Below, piece after piece: positions 23,969 through 31,724 of a DNA stretch of 38,093 bases. Origin of the DNA: an uncultured Parabacteroides sp. (GTDB taxonomy: Bacteria > Bacteroidota > Bacteroidia > Bacteroidales > Tannerellaceae); NCBI GenBank assembly GCA_900541965.1, contig UQLN01000043.1:1-38093 (forward strand). Direction: 5' to 3'. The position numbers and the translations under genes are program-made. The notes under the pieces were generated by a model. The model worked only from the letters and a program-made list of their open reading frames with translations, searched no databases and was not told the origin of the DNA. Position 1 is the stretch's first letter. Each line of letters starts with the position of its first letter.

Positions 23969-24949
23969 TCAAATAGAAGATACTCGCAATGTATCCAATA
24001 AATCACGGTTTATAGGTTTATCATTCTTAATTGCTTTTGAGAAAGGCACATAAACGATTTTATCATCTTGGATACCCATCATTACATTACGCTGGTCATC
24101 CAACAAGGCATCGATTGCTGCAACTCCCATACGAGTGGCAAGAATACGATCCTGCGCCGTAGGAGAACCACCGCGCTGCAAGTGACCCAGAATAGAGACA
24201 CGGACATCAAACTGAGGATATTCTTTTTTCACACGTTCGGCAACACCCATAGCACCACCGGTCACTTCACTTTCGGCTACCAACACGATACTGCTGTTTT
24301 TGGATTTACGGAAACCATTCTCTATCATTTCCGCCAACTGGTCTTTCTCCATTGAAATTTCAGGTATAATTGCTGCTTCCGCACCCGAAGCGATCGCTCC
24401 GTTCAATGCAAGGAAACCGGCATCACGGCCCATTACTTCTATAAAGAAAAGACGGTCGTGTGAGGTCGCCGTGTCACGGATTTTATCCACACATTCCATA
24501 ATGGTGTTCAAGGCCGTATCATAACCAATCGTAACATCCGTGCCAAACAGGTCGTTATCGATTGTTCCGGGAAGTCCGACAATAGGGATATTAAACTCCT
24601 GGGCAAAAATACGCGCACCGGTCAATGTCCCGTCACCACCTATGGCTACCAATGCATCGATACCATGCTCTACCAATCTATCGTGTGCCTGCTTGCGGCC
24701 TTCCGGTGTTTTAAATTCCATGGAACGTGCCGTTTTCAGAATTGTTCCGCCACGCTGGATTATATTACTTACATTCTGAGTCTTAAATTCCTCGATCTCG
24801 TTAGTGATTAAACCTTTATAACCACGGTAAATCCCTTTTACGGACATCCCGTTATAAATAGCAGAACGCGTCACCGCGCGAATTGCTGCGTTCATTCCCG
24901 GAGCATCACCTCCGGATGTCAATATTCCAATACATTTAACTGCAGACAT
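23969..24949 (-). CDS. pfkA: ATP-dependent 6-phosphofructokinase
   Basis: A 326-residue glycolytic enzyme phosphorylating fructose 6-phosphate. Motifs are I-L-T-S-G-G-D-A-P-G-M-N at 9-20, G-G-D-G-T at 104-108 and P-G-T-I-D-N-D at 127-133 with catalytic D131. The glycines in G-G-D-G and P-G-T-I-D-N-D mark ATP use. Pyrophosphate-dependent enzymes carry Asp and Lys there. I-L-G-H-L-Q-R-G-G-S-P lies near the substrate site. The length is typical of bacterial PfkA. It is 203 bases from ispH, with its own -7 element and terminator, so it is monocistronic. Confidence 0.97.
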   Translation of the reverse strand: MSAVKCIGILTSGGDAPGMNAAIRAVTRSAIYNGMSVKGIYRGYKGLITNEIEEFKTQNVSNIIQRGGTILKTARSMEFKTPEGRKQAHDRLVEHGIDALVAIGGDGTLTGARIFAQEFNIPIVGLPGTIDNDLFGTDVTIGYDTALNTIMECVDKIRDTATSHDRLFFIEVMGRDAGFLALNGAIASGAEAAIIPEISMEKDQLAEMIENGFRKSKNSSIVLVAESEVTGGAMGVAERVKKEYPQFDVRVSILGHLQRGGSPTAQDRILATRMGVAAIDALLDDQRNVMMGIQDDKIVYVPFSKAIKNDKPINRDLLDTLRVSSI

Positions 24950-24974
24950 AACGGTCTAAATTTTATTTTCGAAG

Positions 24975-24982
24975 CAAATGTA
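24975..24982 (-). promoter_or_regulatory. Bacteroides-type -7 element for pfkA
   Basis: TACATTTG on the minus strand, 25 bases upstream of the pfkA ATG. Confidence 0.6.
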
Positions 24983-25116
24983 ATAATTATTTGCCAACGT
25001 ATTCCTTTTTTATCAGAACTTCACATAACATTCAATAGTTTGTCATAAACATAAGGCAGTACTTTTAAAACTAAATGTATATATCCTTAAACTATTTCAT
25101 AGTTATCTTTTTTTCA

Positions 25117-25154
25117 AATCATAAGTATGATTTTGGAAAATCATACTTATGATT
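25117..25154. repeat. 38-bp perfect palindrome at the 3' end of ispH, built from two smaller palindromes
   Basis: AATCATAAGTATGATTTT (25117-25134) and its exact complement (25137-25154) are separated by GG. Each arm itself contains ATCATA-NN-TATGAT, so the site is also a doubled inverted repeat (25118-25131 and 25140-25153). It overlaps the ispH stop codon. On the minus strand it is followed by an A-rich tract, not T-rich, which argues against a classical terminator. Confidence 0.8.
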
Positions 25155-26019
25155 ATACATTTAGCTCCCGTATACGCACTGCGACTTTTTCCATCAACCA
25201 TTTGGGCGTAGAGGTCGCTCCGCATACTCCGACACTTTTAACTCCCGGAGGCAAAGGTTCCGTTATTTCTTCCACGTCTGAGATAAAAATGCTGTTTGGA
25301 TTTGTCTTCCTGCAAATATCAAAAAGCATCTTTCCATTGGAACTTTTTTTCCCTGCCACAAAATAAATCCAGTCATGTTTCAAAGCAAATGTTTGAATAT
25401 TTGGTAAACGACTTGCGACCTGACGACAAATTGTATCAAAATATTCAAATTTTATACCATCTGTTATCCGCTTTCGTATCTCTGCAACGACCGCCCTGAA
25501 ACCTTCCAACGACTTGGTTGTTTGGGAAAACAGGCAAATATTCCGGTTAAAGTCCAACTTGCTCAAATCTTCTATTTTCTCTATTACGATAGCTGTACCT
25601 TCCGTTTGACCTACCAATCCGTTGACCTCTGCATGACCTTTTTTCCCATAAATAACTACTTGAGTATTGCTGTCACGGGTCGACTCATAGCATTTATGTA
25701 TCTTTCTTTGTAATTGTAAGACAACCGGGCAGGTTGCATCCACAATTGTTATATTATTCCGCTTCGCTATCTCATATGTGGAAGGAGGTTCCCCATGGGC
25801 ACGGAGCAACACTTTTTCATTTCGAAGTTGAACCAGTTCCTTATGGCCGATAGTCCGCAACCCGGAAGCTTCCAGACGTTCTACCTCCAGACTATTGTGT
25901 ACGATATCACCCAGGCAATATAATGCATCCGTACTTTTCAGTTCACGTTCAGCACTTTCGATAGCAGTAACCACACCGAAACAAAAACCAGAGCCCTTAT
26001 CTATTTCTATTTCCATCAT
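25153..26019 (-). CDS. ispH: 4-hydroxy-3-methylbut-2-enyl diphosphate reductase
   Basis: A 288-residue iron-sulfur enzyme performing the last step of the MEP isoprenoid pathway, giving IPP and DMAPP. Cluster cysteines are C13 (G-F-C-F-G-V), C97 (D-A-T-C-P-V-V) and C198 (D-T-I-C-R-Q), close to E. coli positions 12, 96 and 197. H129 and E131 in G-H-A-E-V-N-G are the catalytic pair. The C-terminal loop G-A-T-S-T-P-K-W is present. It starts three bases after the cmk stop and is clearly cotranscribed with it. Its products feed the prenyl synthase at 27781. Either of the first two Met codons may be used. Confidence 0.97.
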   Translation of the reverse strand: MMEIEIDKGSGFCFGVVTAIESAERELKSTDALYCLGDIVHNSLEVERLEASGLRTIGHKELVQLRNEKVLLRAHGEPPSTYEIAKRNNITIVDATCPVVLQLQRKIHKCYESTRDSNTQVVIYGKKGHAEVNGLVGQTEGTAIVIEKIEDLSKLDFNRNICLFSQTTKSLEGFRAVVAEIRKRITDGIKFEYFDTICRQVASRLPNIQTFALKHDWIYFVAGKKSSNGKMLFDICRKTNPNSIFISDVEEITEPLPPGVKSVGVCGATSTPKWLMEKVAVRIRELNV

Positions 26020-26022
26020 AAC

Positions 26023-26712
26023 CTAAGCAAAAACAACTCTCTTATATTGTTCTAAAAGCCATGCTTTTTGTTCAGGTATTGTCATATGGGAATTATCCAA
26101 TTCCAGCGCATCATCAGCTTTACGAAGCGGACTTTCTTCGCGGTTCATATCTATATAATCACGCTTTTTCACATTCTCCAATACCTCTTCAAAAGAAACG
26201 GTATCCCCTTTTGCTTTCAACTCGTCCAATCGACGTTGGGCACGAACCTCAGGGCTTGCTGTCACATAAATTTTAAGTTCCGCATCAGGAAATACCACGG
26301 TTCCGATATCCCGGCCATCCATTACTACCCCTTTGGATTTTCCCATTTCCTGCTGCTGTACAACCATGGCCTGACGGACAAAACCCAATGCAGCCACGGG
26401 ACTCACCCAATTGGCAACTTCCATACCACGGATTTCTTTTTCGACTTTTGTACCATTCAAATAAGTGTCCGGACGTCCAGTCTCCGCATTAAATTGAAAA
26501 GATATATGAATATCCGCTATTGCCTTTTTCAGTTTATCTTCATCAATTTGCCCGTTTTTAAAGAAATCATGTTGTATGCAATATAATGTAACAGCCCGAT
26601 ACATAGCTCCCGTATCGATGTAAGTATAACCAAGTTCCTTAGCCAAATCTTTCGCCATTGTACTTTTTCCTGTCGATGAAACGCCATCTATTGCAATTAT
26701 AATCTTTTTCAT
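26023..26712 (-). CDS. cmk: Cytidylate kinase
   Basis: A 229-residue nucleoside monophosphate kinase that phosphorylates CMP and dCMP with ATP. The P-loop is G-V-S-S-T-G-K-S-T (residues 10-18), followed by Y-I-D-T-G-A-M-Y-R-A, V-V-M-D-G-R-D-I-G-T-V-V-F-P-D-A and the lid segment R-A-Q-R-R-L-D-E-L. The C-terminal D-N-S part is conserved. ATG 26712 is chosen because the P-loop strand starts immediately; an upstream in-frame ATG at 26769 spans the -7 promoter element. It is the first gene of a cmk-ispH operon. Confidence 0.96.
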   Translation of the reverse strand: MKKIIIAIDGVSSTGKSTMAKDLAKELGYTYIDTGAMYRAVTLYCIQHDFFKNGQIDEDKLKKAIADIHISFQFNAETGRPDTYLNGTKVEKEIRGMEVANWVSPVAALGFVRQAMVVQQQEMGKSKGVVMDGRDIGTVVFPDAELKIYVTASPEVRAQRRLDELKAKGDTVSFEEVLENVKKRDYIDMNREESPLRKADDALELDNSHMTIPEQKAWLLEQYKRVVFA

Positions 26713-26748
26713 ACCGATTATCTGTTCATGTAAAACATCATTTTCTTG

Positions 26749-26756
26749 CAAATATA
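26749..26756 (-). promoter_or_regulatory. Bacteroides-type -7 element for cmk-ispH
   Basis: TATATTTG on the minus strand, 36 bases upstream of the cmk ATG. Confidence 0.6.
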
Positions 26757-26956
26757 CCACACAAACCATATTAGTCTATACGTTTTTGGATGATATAAAG
26801 GAAATTCTATAAAAAATTACGCCAAGCAGTCAGAATAAAAAAAATCGAAAGTCATGAAAAAGCCTGGATATCCTCATATTCTTCACATAACAACAAAAAA
26901 AAGTAAAAAAAGAAAGTATTTTTTCACTGCCATAGGATGAGATTGAAAATAATTCG

Positions 26957-26964
26957 TATTTTTG
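26957..26964 (+). promoter_or_regulatory. Bacteroides-type -7 element for tonB
   Basis: TATTTTTG, 37 bases before the tonB ATG. The rest of the 289-base gap back to cmk is A-rich and shows no other element. Confidence 0.6.
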
Positions 26965-27001
26965 CGGCATTGAGAAACACATTTTTATAACATTATAATA
27001 T

Positions 27002-27691
27002 ATGGAAATTAAGAAATCACCAAAAGCGGACCTGGAAAAAGGTAAGCTCACCAGTCTCCTGATGGGAGTTATTGTGGGTCTTGCAATCCTGTTCGTCGGC
27101 TTCGAATGGAGCAACCGTGATATTAAAGTTGTCACCGACGAAGGCGTTGCTGACATCATCGCGGAAGAAGAAGTGGAAATCACAAGACAGGAGAACACGC
27201 CTCCACCTCCTCCACCTCCCCCAGCACCGGCTGCTGCCGAAGTTTTGAACGTTGTAGACGATAATGTGCAACTGGACGATGTTGACATCCTCTCTTCTGA
27301 AGATGACCAGGCAGCTGCACAGGCTCAAACTTATACACCTCCTGCAGTAGTCGAAGAAGAAGAAGAATCTTCACAGCAGATCTTTACCGTTGTAGAAACA
27401 ATGCCGGAATTCCCCGGTGGACAAGGAGCTTTATTGCAATACCTTGCTAAATCCATCAAATATCCGGTTATCGCACAGGAAAACGGTATCCAAGGTCGTG
27501 TAACCTGTACTTTCGTGGTAAACAAGGACGGTTCTATCGTTGACGCAGAAGTTATTCGTGGTGTAGACCCGTCATTGGATAAAGAAGCCCTCCGTGTGAT
27601 CAATTCCATGCCTAAATGGAGTCCGGGAAAACAGAGAGGTAAACCGGTACGTGTTAAATATACTGTGCCTGTAACATTCAGATTACAATAA
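27002..27691 (+). CDS. tonB: Energy transducer TonB
   Basis: A 229-residue protein linking the inner-membrane proton motive force to outer-membrane receptors. Residues 1-17 are basic and cytoplasmic, and 18-36 form the single membrane anchor. Residues 65-75 include a run of eight prolines followed by an acidic periplasmic spacer with E-E-E-E-E. Residues about 135-229 form the TonB C-terminal domain (M-P-E-F-P-G-G, Y-P-V-I-A-Q-E-N-G-I-Q-G-R-V, W-S-P-G-K-Q-R-G-K-P-V and the terminal P-V-T-F-R-L-Q). M-P-x-F-P-G-G is typical of Bacteroidetes TonB. It has its own promoter and terminator and is 2.2 kb upstream of exbB rather than beside it. Confidence 0.95.
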   Translation: MEIKKSPKADLEKGKLTSLLMGVIVGLAILFVGFEWSNRDIKVVTDEGVADIIAEEEVEITRQENTPPPPPPPPAPAAAEVLNVVDDNVQLDDVDILSSEDDQAAAQAQTYTPPAVVEEEEESSQQIFTVVETMPEFPGGQGALLQYLAKSIKYPVIAQENGIQGRVTCTFVVNKDGSIVDAEVIRGVDPSLDKEALRVINSMPKWSPGKQRGKPVRVKYTVPVTFRLQ

Positions 27692-27708
27692 TAACATGTA
27701 AATATTTA

Positions 27709-27742
27709 TAAAAAAGGCTGTTTTCATTAGCAGCCTTTTTTA
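27709..27742 (+). terminator. Terminator downstream of tonB
   Basis: AAAAAGGCTG (27711-27720) pairs with CAGCCTTTTT (27731-27740) around a 10-base loop, with a T run continuing. Confidence 0.85.
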
Positions 27743-27780
27743 TTTGTCTCTTTTTTATTTCCATTTATACAATCAATTCT

Positions 27781-28755
27781 ATGTTATCTTTTAATGAGAT
27801 TTTACAGAAGCTTGAACACGAAATTGCCCAGCTTCAATTTACTTGCCCTCCCAAAAGCTTGTACGACCCCATTGAATATATCCTCTCTTTAGGGGGAAAA
27901 AGAATCCGTCCGGCATTAGTTTTAATGGCTTATAACTTATACAAAGACGATGTTGAAAAAGCATTAAAACCCGCATTAGGATTGGAAGTATTTCACAATT
28001 TCACACTTCTCCACGATGACCTTATGGATGAAGCGGATAAAAGAAGAAACAAACCGACAGTTCATAAAGTATGGAACGACAATACAGCGATCTTGTCCGG
28101 TGATGCCATGCTTATTGTGGCCTATCAGTTAATCGGGGAAACACAAGCTAACGCATTAAAAGAAGCATTGGATCTGTTCACCGTTACTGCCCTTGAAATT
28201 TGCGGCGGACAGCAATACGATATGGAATTCGAAACACGTTCTGATGTAACGGAAGAAGAATATATTGAAATGATCCGTCTAAAAACAGCAGTTTTACTGG
28301 CATGTGCATTAAAAATGGGAGCTATCCTTGCAGATGCTTCCCAAGATGATGCAGAACATCTGTACCAGTTTGGCATCAATATCGGACTAGCCTTCCAACT
28401 ACAGGACGATCTGCTGGATGTCTACGGAAACACCGCTACTTTCGGCAAAAATATCGGAGGTGATATATTATGTAACAAAAAAACATTTATGTTGATCAAT
28501 GCATTAAAAATGGCAAATCCATCTCAAAGAACTGAACTGGATACTTGGATCAGCAAAAAGACATTCAATCCTGAAGAAAAAATCAAAGCAGTAACAACCA
28601 TTTATGACGAATTGGGCCTCAAATCGGTTTCCGAAGCCAAAATGCAGAATTATTATAACTGTGCAATGGAACATCTTCATGCTTTGCAGGTAAAACCTGA
28701 AAAACTGGATATATTGAAAGAGGTCTGCTCTCATTTAATGAACCGGCAATCCTGA
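27781..28755 (+). CDS. Polyprenyl synthetase family protein (trans-isoprenyl diphosphate synthase)
   Basis: A 324-residue all-helical prenyl elongating enzyme that condenses IPP units onto an allylic diphosphate. It has the G-G-K-R-I-R-P motif near 38-44, the first aspartate-rich motif L-H-D-D-L-M-D and the second Q-L-Q-D-D-L-L-D-V-Y-G, followed by F-G-K-N-I-G-G-D-I. Length and motifs fit either a short-chain (GGPP/FPP) or a longer-chain quinone-tail synthase. Chain length cannot be fixed by eye. It starts 39 bases after the tonB terminator and is followed one base later by the TatD gene, so these two form an operon. Confidence 0.93.
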   Translation: MLSFNEILQKLEHEIAQLQFTCPPKSLYDPIEYILSLGGKRIRPALVLMAYNLYKDDVEKALKPALGLEVFHNFTLLHDDLMDEADKRRNKPTVHKVWNDNTAILSGDAMLIVAYQLIGETQANALKEALDLFTVTALEICGGQQYDMEFETRSDVTEEEYIEMIRLKTAVLLACALKMGAILADASQDDAEHLYQFGINIGLAFQLQDDLLDVYGNTATFGKNIGGDILCNKKTFMLINALKMANPSQRTELDTWISKKTFNPEEKIKAVTTIYDELGLKSVSEAKMQNYYNCAMEHLHALQVKPEKLDILKEVCSHLMNRQS

Positions 28756-28756
28756 A

Positions 28757-29542
28757 ATGAAACTCATAGATACACATAACCATCTATACTTGGAGGATTT
28801 CGATCCAGAACAGGACGAATTGGTAATCAAAGCCAAAGAATCCGGTATAGATACCCTGCTTCTTCCGAATGTAGACCTTACTACCATAGAAAGAATGCAC
28901 AATCTTTGTGACCGTTACCCGGATTTTGCCTATCCGATGATGGGACTGCATCCGACCAGTGTGGACGGACACTATACGGAACAACTTAAACAGATCGAGT
29001 CTTACCTGGATAAAAGGTCCTACTGCGGAATTGGTGAAATCGGTATCGATTTATATTGGGATAAAACCTACTTGAAAGAACAAAAAATTGTATTCGAAGA
29101 ACAATTAAAATGGAGTATTGCTTTAGACCTTCCGGTCGCAATCCATACCAGGGATGCTTTTGCTGAAGTTTTCGACTCCATTTATAGAGTTTATTCGCCC
29201 AATTTAAAAGGAGTATTCCATAGCTTTACCGGGACTGAAGAAGATTTAAAAGAAATAAACAAACTGGAAAATTTTAAAATCGGTATAAACGGAGTGATTA
29301 CATTTAAGAATTCCAAATTATCCGAAACAATCCGGCATACCAGTATACATAAAGTTGTTTTAGAGACTGACGCACCTTATTTGGCTCCCGTACCCCACAG
29401 AGGAAAAAGGAACGAGCCAACCTACATTTGGAAAACAGCCGAAAAGGTTGCTGAAACATATGGATTGACACTCGAAGAAACAGTCAAAAAAACCCGTAAT
29501 AACTCCTTGAATTTATTCAAAAAGGTCAATAAACCCATATAG
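28757..29542 (+). CDS. TatD family metal-dependent hydrolase / DNase
   Basis: A 261-residue TIM-barrel metallohydrolase. Metal ligands are visible in D-T-H-N-H (residues 5-9), G-E-I-G-I-D (Glu near 95), A-I-H-T-R-D-A, F-H-S-F-T-G and E-T-D-A-P-Y-L-A-P with its catalytic Asp. TatD proteins are 3'-5' exonucleases on DNA and RNA with Mg2+, but the exact role varies. It begins one base after the prenyl synthase stop codon and is translationally coupled to it. The H-S-F-T-G and E-T-D-A-P motifs are mild variants of the common H-C-F-S-G and E-T-D-S-P. Confidence 0.93.
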   Translation: MKLIDTHNHLYLEDFDPEQDELVIKAKESGIDTLLLPNVDLTTIERMHNLCDRYPDFAYPMMGLHPTSVDGHYTEQLKQIESYLDKRSYCGIGEIGIDLYWDKTYLKEQKIVFEEQLKWSIALDLPVAIHTRDAFAEVFDSIYRVYSPNLKGVFHSFTGTEEDLKEINKLENFKIGINGVITFKNSKLSETIRHTSIHKVVLETDAPYLAPVPHRGKRNEPTYIWKTAEKVAETYGLTLEETVKKTRNNSLNLFKKVNKPI

Positions 29543-29630
29543 TTTGAGAATTTATTAAGTATGGCAAAATTTATTGTACCAGATATTGTGCATATGTCGG
29601 GCAAAAACTATAGATTTGTGCACTGAAACG

Positions 29631-29659
29631 TTTGTATATGCGATTTTTTTCGTATTTTG
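29631..29659 (+). promoter_or_regulatory. Probable promoter of tRNA-Ser(GGA)
   Basis: TTTG (29631-29634), an 18-base spacer, then TATTTTG (29653-29659), a -7 element one base shorter than consensus. It lies 33 bases upstream of the mature tRNA. Confidence 0.5.
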
Positions 29660-29692
29660 CGCTCGTTTTAGAGGAGACTAAGATTGATTTTT

Positions 29693-29780
29693 GGAGAGAT
29701 GCTCGAGTGGTTGAAGAGGCACGCCTGGAAAGCGTGTAAACCCCTAAAGGGTTTCGCGGGTTCGAATCCCGCTTTCTCCG
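29693..29780 (+). tRNA. tRNA-Ser(GGA)
   Basis: An 88-base class II tRNA. The acceptor arms GGAGAGA and TTTCTCC pair fully with one G-T pair. The anticodon stem CACGC/GCGTG encloses C-T-GGA-A-A with the anticodon at 29727-29729. The long variable arm has the ACCCC-taaa-GGGGT-like stem, and the T arm GCGGG-TTCGAAT-CCCGC is perfect. The discriminator is G; CCA is not encoded. No terminator separates it from exbB. Confidence 0.97.
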
Positions 29781-29865
29781 CATATTCAATTGATACCATG
29801 GATATTATTAATAACAAAATATAAAATAAATAAGAGAATTATTAATCTTAAAAATTAAACACACA

Positions 29866-30612
29866 ATGAAAAAGTATTTTGCAAAAACATTCATGGGTTT
29901 ATGTGCCCTTGGAATCTCTACTGTAGCATTCGCACAGGACGCTGCCGCCGGAGCGGGACAAGTTGTTGAAAGTGGTCTGTACCAAGCTTTGAAAGTTAAG
30001 TTCATCGAAGGTGGTGCTAACTTCATGAGTACAATTGCTATCGCTTTGATCTTAGGTTTGGCATTCTGTCTTGAAAGAATTATTTATCTTAACTTAGCAG
30101 AAACTAACACTAAAAAATTATTGTCTGGTATAGAAGATGCTTTGGATAAAGGGGATGTAGAAGGTGCAAAAGCTATCGCTCGCGACACAAGAGGTCCTAT
30201 CGCTTCAATCGCTTACCAAGGTTTAATGAGAATTGACCAGGGCTTGGACGTTGTTGAAAAATCTATTATTTCTTACGGTGGTGTTCAAGGTGGTCTTTTG
30301 GAAAAGAACATGTCATGGATCACATTGTTTATCGCAATGGCACCGTCTTTGGGATTCTTGGGTACTGTAGTAGGTATGGTTATGGCGTTCGATAAAATCG
30401 AACAGGTTGGTGATATCAGCCCGACGGTTGTAGCAGGTGGTATGAAAGTGGCTTTGATTACAACTGTAGGTGGTTTGATCGTTGCATTACTTCTTCAGAT
30501 ATTCTATAACTATTTGTTGAGCAAACTGGAAGCTATCCTGAACCAGATGGAAGATGCTTCTATCACATTGCTTGATTTGGTTATCAAATACAACCTTAAA
30601 TTCAAAAAATAG
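29866..30612 (+). CDS. exbB: ExbB/TolQ/MotA family proton channel protein
   Basis: A 248-residue inner-membrane protein forming the stator of the TonB motor. Residues 1-24 look like a cleavable signal sequence (ending A-F-A-Q), a common N-terminal extension in Bacteroidetes ExbB. Membrane helices lie near 55-78, 155-180 and 190-220. The helix after W-I-T-L-F-I-A-M-A-P-S-L-G-F-L-G-T-V-V-G-M is the MotA_ExbB signature, followed by M-K-V-A-L-I-T-T-V-G-G-L-I-V-A. The codons look biased toward a highly expressed set (GGT, GCT, AAC). It begins an operon of four genes. It has no exact TAnnTTTG upstream and directly follows tRNA-Ser. Confidence 0.93.
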   Translation: MKKYFAKTFMGLCALGISTVAFAQDAAAGAGQVVESGLYQALKVKFIEGGANFMSTIAIALILGLAFCLERIIYLNLAETNTKKLLSGIEDALDKGDVEGAKAIARDTRGPIASIAYQGLMRIDQGLDVVEKSIISYGGVQGGLLEKNMSWITLFIAMAPSLGFLGTVVGMVMAFDKIEQVGDISPTVVAGGMKVALITTVGGLIVALLLQIFYNYLLSKLEAILNQMEDASITLLDLVIKYNLKFKK

Positions 30613-30621
30613 TTCAGAATT

Positions 30622-31095
30622 ATGGCAGTTACTAAGATAAGAAAAATATCCAGCTGGACACTATTGGTAACATCTATCATTACTATCATAGTTCTGGGTA
30701 TGTTCTTCGGAGGAGGGGTCGTAGATCCTTCTGCTGAAAATATAGAGTATGTTAATACAGGACTCTTGCTTGACTGGACATACGTAATCTTTATTGTTAC
30801 AGTCATTTGTATGATAGCTTTCGCATTATGGCAATTTGTCACGGTGCTGAAATCAAATCCTAAATCAGCCCTTATGTCACTGGGTGTAGTAGCATTATTT
30901 GCAATAATGCTGATTGTTACTTACTCCATGGGTGATGGAACTCCTTTACATGGATTAAATGCTGATTCTCAAGAATTCAACACTCCGTTCTGGTTGAAAG
31001 TAACAGACATGTGGATTAACTCTACAATTGTATTGTTCTTTTTAATCATTGTTGCTGTTATTGCAGGAACTGTAAAAAAAGTTTTAGGTAAATAA
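30622..31095 (+). CDS. Unnamed 4-helix membrane protein within the exb operon
   Basis: A 157-residue protein with four hydrophobic helices near residues 11-30, 48-72, 82-102 and 130-153. Between helices 1 and 2, and between 3 and 4, are short polar loops (V-D-P-S-A-E-N; G-D-G-T-P-L-H-G-L-N-A). The latter two ends are likely periplasmic. It lies nine bases after exbB and 35 bases before exbD1, so it is part of the same transcript. I recall the same gene position in other Bacteroidetes exb loci but know no name or function. It lacks the aspartate-bearing helix of ExbD and the MotA signature of ExbB. A role as an accessory or assembly subunit of the TonB motor is an inference from position. Confidence 0.75.
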   Translation: MAVTKIRKISSWTLLVTSIITIIVLGMFFGGGVVDPSAENIEYVNTGLLLDWTYVIFIVTVICMIAFALWQFVTVLKSNPKSALMSLGVVALFAIMLIVTYSMGDGTPLHGLNADSQEFNTPFWLKVTDMWINSTIVLFFLIIVAVIAGTVKKVLGK

Positions 31096-31130
31096 TATAG
31101 TAATAACGAATCGATAAAACAAGAAGCTAT

Positions 31131-31724
31131 ATGGGAAAAAAGAGAAAAGTACCCGCTATGAACGCGACTTCTTCAGCCGATATTGCTTTCATGTTGCTTA
31201 TCTTCTTCCTTATTACTACATCAATGGACACAGATAAAGGTTTGGCTAGACGTTTGCCGCCTCCTGTACCTAAAGACCAGAAAAAGAATGAAGAAATTGA
31301 TGTTAAAAAGAGAAATATGCTGGTTGTACTGATTAACAGTAGTAACCAAATTTCTTGCGGTGGAGAATACACCGACATCAAGCAATTGAAAGATAAGGTT
31401 AAGGAGTTTATTGAAAATCCTTATAACGATGAACATAAACCTGAAAAGGTTGAAGTAGACGTTCCTTTCTATGGAAAGAGAATGGTTACTAAGAATCACG
31501 TAATTTCTTTACAGAATGACCGTGGTACTGAATACCAGTCATACATCAGCGTTCAGAACGAATTGGCTAAGGCTTATAACGAACTGAGAGATGATGTTTC
31601 TAAAGAAAAATTCGGAAAGGCATTTGCTGATTTGAATGATGAACAACAAAAGGCTGTGCAGATGATTTATCCGCAGAAGATATCAGAAGCAGAACCTAAA
31701 AATTATGGAGGAGATAAAAAGTAA
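31131..31724 (+). CDS. exbD: ExbD family biopolymer transporter (first copy)
   Basis: A 197-residue protein with a short cytoplasmic N-terminus (M-G-K-K-R-K-V-P-A-M-N-A) and one membrane helix near 18-33, S-S-A-D-I-A-F-M-L-L-I-F-F-L-I-T-T. Its Asp is the proton-carrying residue of the family. A long periplasmic domain of about 160 residues follows, larger than in E. coli ExbD (141 residues in total), with a P-P-P-V-P-K linker. It carries an extra D-D-V-S-K-E-K-F-G-K-A-F-A-D-L segment before the C-terminus. The stop overlaps the second exbD start by one base (TAATG). Confidence 0.92.
   Translation: MGKKRKVPAMNATSSADIAFMLLIFFLITTSMDTDKGLARRLPPPVPKDQKKNEEIDVKKRNMLVVLINSSNQISCGGEYTDIKQLKDKVKEFIENPYNDEHKPEKVEVDVPFYGKRMVTKNHVISLQNDRGTEYQSYISVQNELAKAYNELRDDVSKEKFGKAFADLNDEQQKAVQMIYPQKISEAEPKNYGGDKK

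Noticed and set aside
27180..27240. A short tandem repeat of CCTCCA type
   Set aside because: It simply encodes the polyproline segment of TonB, which is normal for that protein.
26830..27288. A 152-codon serine/glycine-rich open frame on the minus strand over tonB
   Set aside because: It lies antisense to the proline and acidic repeat of TonB and has no homology pattern or start signals.
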